Assembly (NCBI GenBank): GCA_016715105.1
Contig: JADKBO010000046.1
Span: 1 to 16,534, forward strand
Source of the DNA: Saprospiraceae bacterium
GTDB taxonomy: Bacteria > Bacteroidota > Bacteroidia > Chitinophagales > Saprospiraceae
Length of the DNA stretch: 16,534 nucleotides
Reading direction: 5' to 3'
Below are positions 1 to 8,978 of the stretch, piece after piece; the stretch's first letter is position 1; every line of letters starts with the position of its first letter. Both the position numbers and the translations under genes were made by a program. Below the pieces are notes generated by a model. It saw nothing but the letters and a program-made list of their open reading frames with translations, did not search any database and had not been told where the DNA came from.

Positions 1-120
1 ATAATAAATTCTTGCTAATGAAATCCCTTATCAATAGATTTTCATAGTAATAATTTAATTATTTCCGAATTGATTATCGTATTTAATTCAAAATCAATTA
101 ATTAGTAAAAATAAAAGTTT

Positions 121-2559
121 TTAAAACATCATTAGTAAGTCAGCAAATACTCCAGCTGCCGTCACTTCAGCTCCTGCACCAGGTCCACTCACTTTCAAAG
201 GCCTTTTATTGTACCTATTGGAAGTAATTACAAACATATTGTCACTACTTGCCAAGCTATAGAAAGGACTATCCTGGCCCAAAAACTGCAAAGACACGGA
301 TGCCTTTCCATTTTCTGTCACACCAACAAAGCGAAGCACCTTTTTTTCACTGTTTGCCTTTTCTATCATACCTGTAAAGTACTCTTCATGAGCTATGAGC
401 TGCACAAAGAAGTCTTCAACATCAGCTGCATTCATTACTGCGTCTGGTAAAATTGGGTGAACCACCACTTCATCAGCTTCAATGGCATGACCCATTTCCC
501 GTGTAAGGATGATCAACTTTCTTTTCACATCTGCACCACTGAGATCTTCTCTCGGGTCTGGTTCTGTATATCCTAGTTGTTTAGCTTCCATGACCAAGTC
601 ACTAAATTTCTTGCTTCCATCAAAATTGTTGAAAATATAGGACAAGGAACCTGAAACCACCGCTTCTATTTTATGGACTTTGTCTCCACTATTAATCAAA
701 TTTTGAATGCTCGAAATAACTGGTAATCCTGCCCCAACATTGGTTTCATACTTAAAGTGTATTTTTCTGTCTGCAGCCAATTTTTTAAGCTCCAGATACT
801 TGGCATAAGATGATGAGGTGGCTACTTTATTGGGAGTAGCTATAGAAATATTTGCTTTCAAAATTACATCGTACAATAATGGCACATCTTTATTGGCTGT
901 GCAATCAATGAATACACTGTTGGAAAGATTGAGTTCTGTCATGTGTTTGACGAAGCTCGCGGGGCTTGATGCAAGCTCACTCTTTTCTAAGGAAGATTTC
1001 CAATCATTGAGTGCAATACCATCTGGATTAAAGAACATTTTACGGCTATTGGATATGCCTACTACATTGATCTCCAATTGGAAATTGCGGATTAACTCTT
1101 CTCTTTGTTGCTCTATTTGTTGCAATAAAGTGCTTCCTATCAATCCAACCCCCACCAAATAAACATTGATGCGTCTATTGTCTGATAAAAAGAAAGAGTC
1201 GTGAATCGCATTGAGTGCCTTAGATTCATCTTTTGAATCAATGACAAATGAAATATTGAGCTCTGATGATCCTTGAGCAATGGCAATCACGTTGATACCA
1301 TTTTTACCCAAAGATTCAAAAAGTTTACCTGCCACACCTGGGGTATGCTTCATCCGCTCACCTACAATTGCCATTACTGTAAGTCCTTTTTCTACCAAAG
1401 TAGGATCAATAGCGCCTGCAGCAATTTCCTTTTCAAATTCTTCTTCAATTGCCTCTACAGCTGTTCTTGTGTCTTTTTCAGCAATAGCCAAACAGATAGA
1501 ATGTTCTGAAGAAGCTTGAGTAATGAGGATGATATTGACTTTTGCACGAGCCAAAGAACCAAAAAGTCTGGAAGAAATACCAGTTACCCCAATCATGCCA
1601 CTACCTTGTAATCTCAAAAGAGATGTTTTTGATAACGCCGTGATGCCCTTTATGATAGATGGAAAATCATCCTTCCCTTCTTTGCTGATCAATGTGCCAG
1701 GGAAAGTGGGATTAAATGTATTTTTGATATAAATCGGAATGCCTTTACTAAGTGCTGGTTGAATGGTTGGTGGATAAATAACCTTTGCACCAAAGTGTGA
1801 CATCTCCATGGCCTCTGCATAACTCAAGGTTGGTAACGTGTAGGCTTTTCCTACTTTCCGAGGATCAGAAGTCAGCACACCATCTACATCTGTCCAAATT
1901 TCCAGAACTTCAGCTTCAACACCCGCGGCTAAAATTGCAGCAGTATAGTCAGATCCACCACGACCTAAGGTTGTAGTGAGTCCACCAATATCGCTAGCAA
2001 TAAAACCTGTTACCACAGGAATTTTCCCCTTCCAAGTTGGTTGTGCAACTTTTATTTTTTCGTTAGTGATGGCAAAATTTACCTTAGCGGAACCAAACTC
2101 TTTATTGGTTTTGATGATGTCTCTTGCATCTACAAAAAGGCTGGGAAGTCCTGCAGATTCTAAGGCAGCTGCAATGATCAAATTGCTATTGCGTTCTCCG
2201 AAACTCAAAACATAGTCCATGGTTCGAGAAGAAACTTCTCTGACCAAGCGTACTCCCACCAATAAGTTTTTGAGATGAGCGTGATTTTCTGAAAGTGTAG
2301 CGAGTAATGATTCGCTTCCACTTAAAATTGTCGCTGCCTCATTATGACGCTTGATGTATTGATCTAACAAGTGGTCATAATCTTTGTCTTTGGAGGCCAA
2401 TTCTCCCATTTCAATCAATTGGTCGGTAACTTTGCTAAATGCAGAGAAGACCAAGGCAATTTCTTCATTTAAGGCAACTCGATCTTTGACGATTGATATG
2501 ATGCCTTTTATACTCTCAGGAGAACCTACGGAAGAACCGCCAAATTTCAGAACCTTCAT
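121..2559 (-). CDS. thrA: Bifunctional aspartate kinase / homoserine dehydrogenase I
   Basis: This cytoplasmic enzyme phosphorylates aspartate (first step of the aspartate family) and also reduces aspartate semialdehyde to homoserine, feeding threonine, methionine and isoleucine synthesis. The 812-residue length is normal for ThrA fusions. The aspartokinase domain (about 1-295) shows KFGGSS at 5-10, TTLGRGGSDYTA near 196-207 and WTDVDGV at 222-228. Two ACT-type regulatory modules follow (about 310-455), the usual site of threonine feedback. The homoserine dehydrogenase half begins with the NAD(P)-binding GVGLIG at 470-475 and carries NKVA at 577-580, ETNVGAGLP at 605-613, YTEPDPREDLSG near 664-675 and the terminal GPGAGAEVTAAG motif. 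No domain is broken. The ATG at 2559 directly precedes the conserved KVLKFGG start. The gene lies 55 bp downstream of ileS on the same strand and may be cotranscribed with it. Whether thrB and thrC follow cannot be seen, because the window ends 120 bp beyond the stop. Confidence 0.97.
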   Translation of the reverse strand: MKVLKFGGSSVGSPESIKGIISIVKDRVALNEEIALVFSAFSKVTDQLIEMGELASKDKDYDHLLDQYIKRHNEAATILSGSESLLATLSENHAHLKNLLVGVRLVREVSSRTMDYVLSFGERNSNLIIAAALESAGLPSLFVDARDIIKTNKEFGSAKVNFAITNEKIKVAQPTWKGKIPVVTGFIASDIGGLTTTLGRGGSDYTAAILAAGVEAEVLEIWTDVDGVLTSDPRKVGKAYTLPTLSYAEAMEMSHFGAKVIYPPTIQPALSKGIPIYIKNTFNPTFPGTLISKEGKDDFPSIIKGITALSKTSLLRLQGSGMIGVTGISSRLFGSLARAKVNIILITQASSEHSICLAIAEKDTRTAVEAIEEEFEKEIAAGAIDPTLVEKGLTVMAIVGERMKHTPGVAGKLFESLGKNGINVIAIAQGSSELNISFVIDSKDESKALNAIHDSFFLSDNRRINVYLVGVGLIGSTLLQQIEQQREELIRNFQLEINVVGISNSRKMFFNPDGIALNDWKSSLEKSELASSPASFVKHMTELNLSNSVFIDCTANKDVPLLYDVILKANISIATPNKVATSSSYAKYLELKKLAADRKIHFKYETNVGAGLPVISSIQNLINSGDKVHKIEAVVSGSLSYIFNNFDGSKKFSDLVMEAKQLGYTEPDPREDLSGADVKRKLIILTREMGHAIEADEVVVHPILPDAVMNAADVEDFFVQLIAHEEYFTGMIEKANSEKKVLRFVGVTENGKASVSLQFLGQDSPFYSLASSDNMFVITSNRYNKRPLKVSGPGAGAEVTAAGVFADLLMMF

Positions 2560-2614
2560 AATTGGTAATTTCTATATTTTATGGTTGCTGCCCATCAAGA
2601 CAGCTACTTTATTT

Positions 2615-5600
2615 CTAATTGGATTTTTTTACAGCAATCATCAAAGCAAGTTCTTCTGTCAAGTCGACAGATTCGCCTTCTTTGAGTTGATCTATCAATA
2701 TCAAATCGTCCGCTAATACTTCACTTGTGATATAGGAAGCAAAGCTAGCAATTGTTGGCCTCAAAGCAGGATGGTCTTCCAATGAAACAATAATTCTATC
2801 TGTTACTTCAAAGTCACTGTTTTTCCTGATATTTTGAATTCTATTCACCAACTCACGTGCCATGCCTTCAGCTAATAATCCGTCAGTTATAGTGATGTCT
2901 AGAGCAACGGTAATTTCGCGATCATTAGCTACTTGCCATCCTGGGATGTCTTCAGAAACTATCTCAAAATCTTCTGAAGTGAGTTCAAATATTTGTCCTT
3001 CAATGTCTAGGTCAAATTTTCCTGTTCGCTCAATACCTGCAATTTCCGCTTGTGAAAGATTGCCGATGATCTGACTTGCTGCCTTCATGGAACCTCCAAG
3101 TCTTTTGCCTAATGTTTTAAAGTTGGCTTTTGCCTTTTTACTGATGATGCCAGTGGTATCTGCAAGTAATTCTATTTCTTTGACATTGACTTCTGCTTTG
3201 ATCAAATCAGCAACCATTTCTACTTTATTTACAAAATCTTCACTCACCGCTGGAATGAGTATTTTTTGAAGTGGTTGCCTTACTCTGATGTTGTCTTTTT
3301 TCCTTAAGCTCAGAACCAATGAAGAAATACGCTGAGCATATTCCATTCGTTGCTCAAGGTCCTTATTGATCTTTTGGCCATCCGCGACTGGAAAATTATC
3401 TAAATGTACTGATGATACCTCTGAAATACTGGCTACTTGGTTGAGGTTTCTGAACATCCAATCACTGAAAAAAGGAGCCACCGGAGCTATCAACTTAGAC
3501 AAAGTCATCAAACACTCAAATAAGGTCTGGTAAGCGGCAATTTTATCATCACTGTATTCTCCCCTCCAAAATCTACGTCTACACAACCTCACGTACCAGT
3601 TGCTCAAGTGATCATCTACAAAAATTTGTATTTTCCTCACGGCAGCAGTAGGCTCATAATCAGCAAAATCTTGATCTACCTCTTTGATCAAAGAATTGAG
3701 CAAAGAAATAATCCATTGATCGATTTCTGGTCTTTCCTCAATCGCAATTTCTTTCTCATTGAATGTGAAGCTGTCAATATTAGCGTAAAGCGCGAAAAAA
3801 GAATAGGTGTTGTAAAGTGTACCAAAAAACTTGCGCTTCACTTCTTCTATTCCTTCTACATCAAATTTAAGGTTGTCCCAAGGTTGGGCATTTCCAATCA
3901 TATACCACCTCGTTGCATCTGCACCATGAGTATCAATGGTCAAGAATGGATCAACCACATTGCCCAATCGCTTAGACATTTTGACACCATTTTTATCCAA
4001 AACAAGTCCGTTGGAGACTACATTTTTGAAGGCTACGTTATCAAAAACCATGGTCGCTATGGCATGTAAAGTATAAAACCAACCCCGAGTTTGATCCACA
4101 CCTTCTGCAATAAAGTCAGCTGGAAAGGCAGTTCTATTTTCTATCTTTTCTTTATTTTCAAAAGGATAGTGCCATTGTGCATAGGGCATCGAGCCGCTGT
4201 CAAACCAAACGTCAATGAGGTCCAATTCGCGTTTCATAGGCTCACCTTTAGATGAAACCAATACCACGCTATCAATATAAGGCCTGTGTAAATCTTTGGG
4301 AACTTGTTGGTCAAGGCCCAGTTTTGTATTTGCTTTTGTTATTTCTTCGCTCAATTTCTCAATGGAATTGATGCAAATTTCTTCAGCAGCATCTGCAGTA
4401 CGCCAGATGGGAAGCGGAATACCCCAGTATCTAGATCTAGATAAATTCCAGTCTTGTAAGTTTTCCAACCATTTTCCAAATCTTCCCTCTCCTGTAGAAG
4501 CTGGCTTCCAATTGATGGTTTTATTGAGTTCGGTCATGCGTTCTTTCACTGCAGACGCTTTGATAAACCATGAATCCATTGGATAGTAAAGCACTGGTTT
4601 GTCTGTACGCCAACAATGCGGGTAGTTGTGGACGTATTTTTCGACCTTGAAAGCTTTATTTTCTTCTTTCAACCTGATGGCAATCTCTACATCTACAGAT
4701 TTATCTGGTGCCTGACCATCGGCGTAATATTCATTTTTAACATATTTGCCTGATAAATCTCCCAAACCTTGAATAAACTTTCCTTGCAGGTCAACCAAAG
4801 GAACAGGATTTTCTTTGCTGTCCAAAACCAACATGGGTGGTACTTCTGGAACGGCTTCTTTTGCAACTCGGGCATCATCCGCACCAAAGGTCGGAGCAGT
4901 ATGCACAATACCTGTTCCATCTTCTGTGGTCACAAAACTACCTCCGATGACACGAAAAGCATTTTCAGGATTTTGATAAGGCAGCGCCAACGGTAATAAT
5001 TGTTCGTATCGGATACCCAAAAGATCAGACCCAGGCAAGGTAGCAACCGTCATGTATGGTACTTTGTCGCCTTCCTTAAATGTTGAGAAAGCAGTATCGT
5101 CCTCAACGGCAACAAATTTGCCACTGAACGTTTTAGTCACTAAAGCAGAGGCCAAAATGACATTGATGGGTTCGAATGTGTATTGGTTGAATGTTTTTAC
5201 CAAACTATACTCGATTTTTGGACCAACAGTCAGGGCAGTATTGGATGGCAACGTCCATGGGGTAGTCGTCCATGCTAAGATGTACACATCGCCAAAGCCA
5301 GTCAGCACTGCTGGAAGAGAGGTTGGTATGGTCTTAAATTGAGCGACAACTGTTGTATCTGTGACATCTCTGTAACAACCTGGTTGATTGAGCTCGTGAG
5401 AACTCAAACCAGTTCCAGCTGCAGGGGAATATGGTTGAATAGTATAACCTTTATAGAGGAGCCCTTTTTCATACAAACGGCCCAATAACCACCAAACCGA
5501 CTCTATGTAATCATTCTTGAAGGTTATATATGGTTGATTGAGGTCTACCCAATAACCCATTTTTTTTGTTATATTGTCCCAGACATCTTTGTATCGCATC

Positions 5601-5974
5601 ACCACCTCACGACATTTTGCATTGTATTCGTCTACGGAGATTTTGATGCCAATATCTTCTTTGGTAATCCCAAGCTCTTTCTCTACGCTGAGTTCAATGG
5701 GTAAACCGTGGGTATCCCAGCCTCCTTTACGTTCGACTCTTTTCCCCTTCATTGTTTGAAAACGGCAGAAAATATCCTTGACCGTTCTAGACATGACGTG
5801 GTGGATACCTGGAAGACCATTTGCAGATGGTGGTCCTTCATAAAATACGAAAGTATTATCTGCTGGTTTGCTATCTATACTTTTTTGAAAAACTTGATCT
5901 TCTTCCCAGAATTGGAGTATTTCATGGTCTATTTCTGGTAGATTAAGTTGTTTAAATTCTCTATATTTTGACAT
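2615..5974 (-). CDS. ileS: Isoleucyl-tRNA synthetase (GIHH type, long form)
   Basis: This class I aminoacyl-tRNA synthetase charges tRNA-Ile with isoleucine and hydrolyses mischarged Val-tRNA. The ATG at 5974 gives 1119 residues; a GTG directly before it (5977) would add one. The HIGH-equivalent is GPPSANGLPGIHH at about 47-59, followed by GGWDTHGLPIE. The CP1 editing domain (about 190-420) contains WTTTPWTLPSN and GTGIVHTAPTFGADD. The catalytic half resumes with NLSRSRYWGIPLPIW, and the KMSKS loop reads KMSKR near 665-669. The C-terminal anticodon-binding region is about 450 residues. GIHH instead of HIGH, and the length, match the eukaryote-like IleRS2 class, which in known cases tolerates mupirocin; that property is inferred here. 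The family is certain. The gene is preceded by a 404-bp spacer with a possible promoter at 6067-6074 and followed at 55 bp by thrA. Confidence 0.97.
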   Translation of the reverse strand: MSKYREFKQLNLPEIDHEILQFWEEDQVFQKSIDSKPADNTFVFYEGPPSANGLPGIHHVMSRTVKDIFCRFQTMKGKRVERKGGWDTHGLPIELSVEKELGITKEDIGIKISVDEYNAKCREVVMRYKDVWDNITKKMGYWVDLNQPYITFKNDYIESVWWLLGRLYEKGLLYKGYTIQPYSPAAGTGLSSHELNQPGCYRDVTDTTVVAQFKTIPTSLPAVLTGFGDVYILAWTTTPWTLPSNTALTVGPKIEYSLVKTFNQYTFEPINVILASALVTKTFSGKFVAVEDDTAFSTFKEGDKVPYMTVATLPGSDLLGIRYEQLLPLALPYQNPENAFRVIGGSFVTTEDGTGIVHTAPTFGADDARVAKEAVPEVPPMLVLDSKENPVPLVDLQGKFIQGLGDLSGKYVKNEYYADGQAPDKSVDVEIAIRLKEENKAFKVEKYVHNYPHCWRTDKPVLYYPMDSWFIKASAVKERMTELNKTINWKPASTGEGRFGKWLENLQDWNLSRSRYWGIPLPIWRTADAAEEICINSIEKLSEEITKANTKLGLDQQVPKDLHRPYIDSVVLVSSKGEPMKRELDLIDVWFDSGSMPYAQWHYPFENKEKIENRTAFPADFIAEGVDQTRGWFYTLHAIATMVFDNVAFKNVVSNGLVLDKNGVKMSKRLGNVVDPFLTIDTHGADATRWYMIGNAQPWDNLKFDVEGIEEVKRKFFGTLYNTYSFFALYANIDSFTFNEKEIAIEERPEIDQWIISLLNSLIKEVDQDFADYEPTAAVRKIQIFVDDHLSNWYVRLCRRRFWRGEYSDDKIAAYQTLFECLMTLSKLIAPVAPFFSDWMFRNLNQVASISEVSSVHLDNFPVADGQKINKDLEQRMEYAQRISSLVLSLRKKDNIRVRQPLQKILIPAVSEDFVNKVEMVADLIKAEVNVKEIELLADTTGIISKKAKANFKTLGKRLGGSMKAASQIIGNLSQAEIAGIERTGKFDLDIEGQIFELTSEDFEIVSEDIPGWQVANDREITVALDITITDGLLAEGMARELVNRIQNIRKNSDFEVTDRIIVSLEDHPALRPTIASFASYITSEVLADDLILIDQLKEGESVDLTEELALMIAVKKSN

Positions 5975-6066
5975 CACGTCCCACTTATAATGACTAAATC
6001 AATTATTTGATACACAATCTTATATTGTATAAACAAAGTTTTGTTATGATATTTTCAAAACGAATG

Positions 6067-6074
6067 CAAAAATA
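6067..6074 (-). promoter_or_regulatory. Candidate -7 box for ileS
   Basis: Read on the minus strand, this is TATTTTTG, matching the Bacteroidota -7 consensus TAnnTTTG. It would start transcription about 85-90 nt upstream of the ileS ATG at 5974. I do not see a good TTG/TTTG -33 element at the usual 19-21 bp spacing, so the call is tentative. Confidence 0.35.
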
Positions 6075-6269
6075 CAACCAATTCAGCTATTTTCTTTGGC
6101 TTATATAAGTAAATGTGGGAGAATAAGTACTTAGTTTCTTCCAAGGTCTTGACAAAGTCCTAGAAAAACCCTATTTTTGACCTCAGCTTATTCATAAAAT
6201 TGATGTATTCATAGTTAATTTGTCAATCATAAATAAGTCAAGGCCAGTGGATTCTGCAAGAGAAAACAA

Positions 6270-6346
6270 TGGTTCCTGAAAATAAATAGACAAAAAGAGA
6301 ACACAATTTACAATAAACCAATCTCTCTTTATGTGATTAGGAACCA
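6270..6346. repeat. Nested inverted repeat downstream of pdxA
   Basis: Outer arms TGGTTCCT (6270-6277) and AGGAACCA (6339-6346) are exact complements. Inside them AAAGAGA (6294-6300) pairs with TCTCTTT (6324-6330). The arrangement lies 33 bp past the pdxA stop and about 300 bp before the ileS start. It could terminate or stabilise the pdxA operon transcript, or form part of a long ileS leader. There is no T-tract directly after the outer stem, so it is not a classic intrinsic terminator. Confidence 0.4.
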
Positions 6347-6378
6347 GGCACTAAATGTGCTTGCTTGATTGGCAAAGA

Positions 6379-7446
6379 TCAAGCTTCTTCCAATATTTCG
6401 TCCTCCTCTTCAGTGTACATTGGCCTTTCTTTTTTCTTCAGGCTATTTTTACGAAGGTCGACGTATTCTTTTCTGAAAGCATATATTTCCATTGCCTTAT
6501 AGATAGCTGCAATCATGGATCCAGCATCTGCCTCGTTTTTTCCAGCAAGATCATAAGCCGTGCCATGGTCTGGTGAAGTTCTTACCTGATTGAGTCCCGC
6601 TGTAAAATTGACACCTGTACCAAAAGTCAAAGCTTTGAAAGGTATTAATCCTTGATCGTGGTACATGGCCAATATTCCATCCACTCTTTTAAACATTGAG
6701 CCGCCAAAAAAGCCGTCTGCACTATATGGCCCAGTAACCAGAATACCACTTTTTTTAGCTTCAATGATTGCTGGTCTGATGATTTCTTCTTCTTCCCTAC
6801 CAATCGTACCATTATCTCCTGAATGAGGATTGAGCCCCATCACTGCGATGATCGGTTTGTCAATGCCAAAATCGGTAGATAAAGAATTATTAAAGGAGAA
6901 CAACTTTTCTAATATGGTATTTTTGTTAATTTTCTCAACAACATCTTTGATAGGTAAATGATTGGTTACCAAACCAATACGCAAATCATCGCTGACCATC
7001 ATCATCAAACTTTTTCCTCCCAGCGCATTTTCAATAAACTCTGTATGTCCAGGGTAAGGGAAGTTTGCCATTTTCATGGCTTCTTTATTGATTGGTGCAG
7101 TAACTAATGCGTCGATCAAACCATTTTTGAGGTCTTGGACTGCACGGTCTAGTGCAATATAGGCGTATTTACCACCATCTTCTGTTGCTTTTCCAAGGGT
7201 AATGTTTACATTTTCATCCCAACAATTGATCACATTGATTTTGTCTTTTGAGGATCTTTCAGCACTGGTAATATTGAAGAAATTGAGTTCAACATCACTT
7301 ACAATGTTTTTGTGATAGGCCATCACTTTGGACGAACCATAAATAATGGGTGTAAACTTTGCGGAAAAACGCTCGTCTGACAATGCTTTGATGATGACTT
7401 CTGGTCCGATGCCGTTAAAATCTCCTATGGTAATTCCTATTTTCAA
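6379..7446 (-). CDS. pdxA: 4-hydroxythreonine-4-phosphate dehydrogenase
   Basis: PdxA oxidises 4-phosphohydroxy-L-threonine in the DXP-dependent route to pyridoxal 5'-phosphate; its product is the substrate of PdxJ. The protein starts with ITIGDFNGIGPE (5-16), the substrate-binding motif of the family. Metal-ligand histidines are recognisable in TNHLP (H163), GLNPHSGD (H208) and AMYHDQG (H263), and GHTEF at 133-137 is also conserved. The length of 355 residues is slightly over the usual 330 because of a Lys/Glu-rich tail from about residue 333. The start codon is TTG at 7446: an in-frame TAA lies four codons upstream and no ATG or GTG is available between, so TTG is the only reasonable initiator. 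The gene starts 20 bp after the beta-helix lipoprotein gene and is probably the last gene of that operon. Confidence 0.95.
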   Translation of the reverse strand: MKIGITIGDFNGIGPEVIIKALSDERFSAKFTPIIYGSSKVMAYHKNIVSDVELNFFNITSAERSSKDKINVINCWDENVNITLGKATEDGGKYAYIALDRAVQDLKNGLIDALVTAPINKEAMKMANFPYPGHTEFIENALGGKSLMMMVSDDLRIGLVTNHLPIKDVVEKINKNTILEKLFSFNNSLSTDFGIDKPIIAVMGLNPHSGDNGTIGREEEEIIRPAIIEAKKSGILVTGPYSADGFFGGSMFKRVDGILAMYHDQGLIPFKALTFGTGVNFTAGLNQVRTSPDHGTAYDLAGKNEADAGSMIAAIYKAMEIYAFRKEYVDLRKNSLKKKERPMYTEEEDEILEEA

Positions 7447-7466
7447 AATACTAGTTTTTTAGTTGT

Positions 7467-8954
7467 TTAAAATTCAAAACACCCAATATCTGGGCTTTGG
7501 TTATTGCGATCTTTGCCAATGATGTCCTTGGGGAAAGCTGGTAAGTATAATGCTTTGTCTAATGCAACCGACATGGTATCCAATTTATAATTATCAAGTG
7601 GTTGGTTCAAAAAAAGTTTGTCATTCTGCTTTAAGTTATAACATCCTTCGCAATTTTCAAAAAAATTGGGGTATTGGTCTGATTTCAATAAATCAGCAAC
7701 TTTCACAATACTGTTTTTGAGCGTATCAGTGAAATCACTTTTGATTTTATCCCCCGTAAAATCATCTAATAATATTTCATCGCTACTCGCCCCTGCAATG
7801 ATACAATTTGTGAGGCTAATATTTAAAGGGTTTACTGCGACCAAAACGGAGCAACTAAAATCTGAAGAAAGATCAAGGCATTTCTTGTTGTTGACTGCTA
7901 TGGCTTCATTTTGATTAACATAAGAACCAAAAGTACTGTATGTAAAACTGTAATTTCCCCCATAACTTCCTTGAAAGCAACTTCCTCCATTATTATAAAT
8001 GAGTAAATTGTCCCCTTGTATTTTGCTGTGATAGCCAATGATGCCAGAACCACTTGTATTTTTCACCACCGTATTTTTGATGGTTAATTCTGCGGCAGAG
8101 TCTACAAATACACCTACCAAACTATTTTTGATGACCGCATTGTTGATAAAACTTCCCTTACTACTTTCGAAAATCCTGATTCCACCCCATTGCCCTTCTA
8201 CTTCTTCATAAGCTGGTTCAAGCCGATCTCCTTGTATGATGACTGGTTCTTCATAAGTACCGTCAACGATCAATTTACCATTTTCCAAAACAATGATCTG
8301 ACCATCATTGTAATATTGATTCTCGGGAGTTGCTGCAATTCCGCCATGAATATGGATTTTAGCTCCTTTTGGAAACACAAGCGAACAATCATCTATGACA
8401 AGAATGCCATAAATAACGTATGGTTTGGGATCATCAAGAATGAGGGATTGATTGTCACATGTAAGCAAACCAAAAGTTCCAGCCATTGAAATATAGTTTG
8501 CATTTTGGCCCCAAGCTGTAAAAACAATGTTACTTTCTTTACCTCCTTGGGTAATGATGAGATTTTCTTCGATTACAAATGGTGACTCACTGACAGACAT
8601 GTCGGGGTTGATGGTCACTTCGGCAAAAATATAAATGCTGTCTTTCGCTCCGATTTCAACGTCTTTCAAAACGTTTCCAGAATATCCATCAGCATTGATT
8701 CTGAAAAACGAGTCATCTCCCTGTTGTAGGTTGATGTCTACCAATACAGGCTCATTTTCTAAATTGTATAATTTGATGATTCTAGTTGCTGACCCAATGG
8801 TAGTAAAAACCGTGTCAAAATAAAGAGTATCCGCCGAAATGGCTAATTGCGCATCGCCAGAAAAGTAAACGTCTTCTTTCCTGCATCCAGAGAATAATAC
8901 ATACAATAAAGCAATCAACAAAACTGCTTTATCATACTTGCGCTCTCCCATCAT
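7467..8954 (-). CDS. Lipoprotein with right-handed beta-helix region (choice-of-anchor Q-like)
   Basis: This is a predicted exported lipoprotein of unknown function, 495 residues. A basic N-terminus and hydrophobic core (about 10-22) lead to LFSGC, giving Cys24 as the probable lipidated residue; the Phe at -3 is slightly off consensus. Residues about 35-150 alternate polar and hydrophobic positions like an Ig-like/DUF1573-type beta domain (DTLYFDTVFTTIGSATR is typical). Residues about 180-395 look like parallel beta-helix coils, with repeated short strands and Asn/Gly turns such as GGIRIFESS, NAVIKNSLVGV and IKNTVVKNTSGSGI. The C-terminus SPDIGCFEF resembles the end of choice-of-anchor Q proteins. 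An AGGA at about -8 from the ATG supports the start; a second ATG follows directly. It sits between a TPR/TonB-C-like gene (24-bp gap) and pdxA (20-bp gap). No catalytic motif is visible. Confidence 0.8.
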   Translation of the reverse strand: MMGERKYDKAVLLIALLYVLFSGCRKEDVYFSGDAQLAISADTLYFDTVFTTIGSATRIIKLYNLENEPVLVDINLQQGDDSFFRINADGYSGNVLKDVEIGAKDSIYIFAEVTINPDMSVSESPFVIEENLIITQGGKESNIVFTAWGQNANYISMAGTFGLLTCDNQSLILDDPKPYVIYGILVIDDCSLVFPKGAKIHIHGGIAATPENQYYNDGQIIVLENGKLIVDGTYEEPVIIQGDRLEPAYEEVEGQWGGIRIFESSKGSFINNAVIKNSLVGVFVDSAAELTIKNTVVKNTSGSGIIGYHSKIQGDNLLIYNNGGSCFQGSYGGNYSFTYSTFGSYVNQNEAIAVNNKKCLDLSSDFSCSVLVAVNPLNISLTNCIIAGASSDEILLDDFTGDKIKSDFTDTLKNSIVKVADLLKSDQYPNFFENCEGCYNLKQNDKLFLNQPLDNYKLDTMSVALDKALYLPAFPKDIIGKDRNNQSPDIGCFEF

Positions 8955-8978
8955 AATTTTTCCTAAAAGTTATAAAGA

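Larger units (their letters stand above)
5975..6378. other. 404-bp intergenic region between pdxA and ileS
   Basis: No gene is supported here. The region is AT-rich and holds a possible -7 box for ileS (6067-6074), a nested inverted repeat (6270-6346), and a short hairpin GCTTGAT (6363-6369) / ATCAAGC (6378-6384) that overlaps the pdxA stop codon. A longer-range pair, GGTCTTGAC near 6145 and GTCAAGGCC near 6237, could form a wobble-containing stem. I see no T-box specifier and antiterminator arrangement and no recognisable riboswitch core. Confidence 0.5.

Noticed and set aside
68..99. Hairpin AATTGATT/AATCAATT downstream of thrA as a terminator
   Set aside because: All A/T but one pair, with a 16-base loop and no clean T-run after it; too weak to call in such AT-rich DNA.
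3608..4069. 153-codon plus-strand frame opposite ileS
   Set aside because: It is the antisense of a strongly conserved IleRS region and has no recognisable product.
5975..6378. T-box leader for ileS
   Set aside because: No specifier loop with an Ile codon and no T-box core or antiterminator/terminator pair was recognisable, and T-boxes are uncommon in this phylum.
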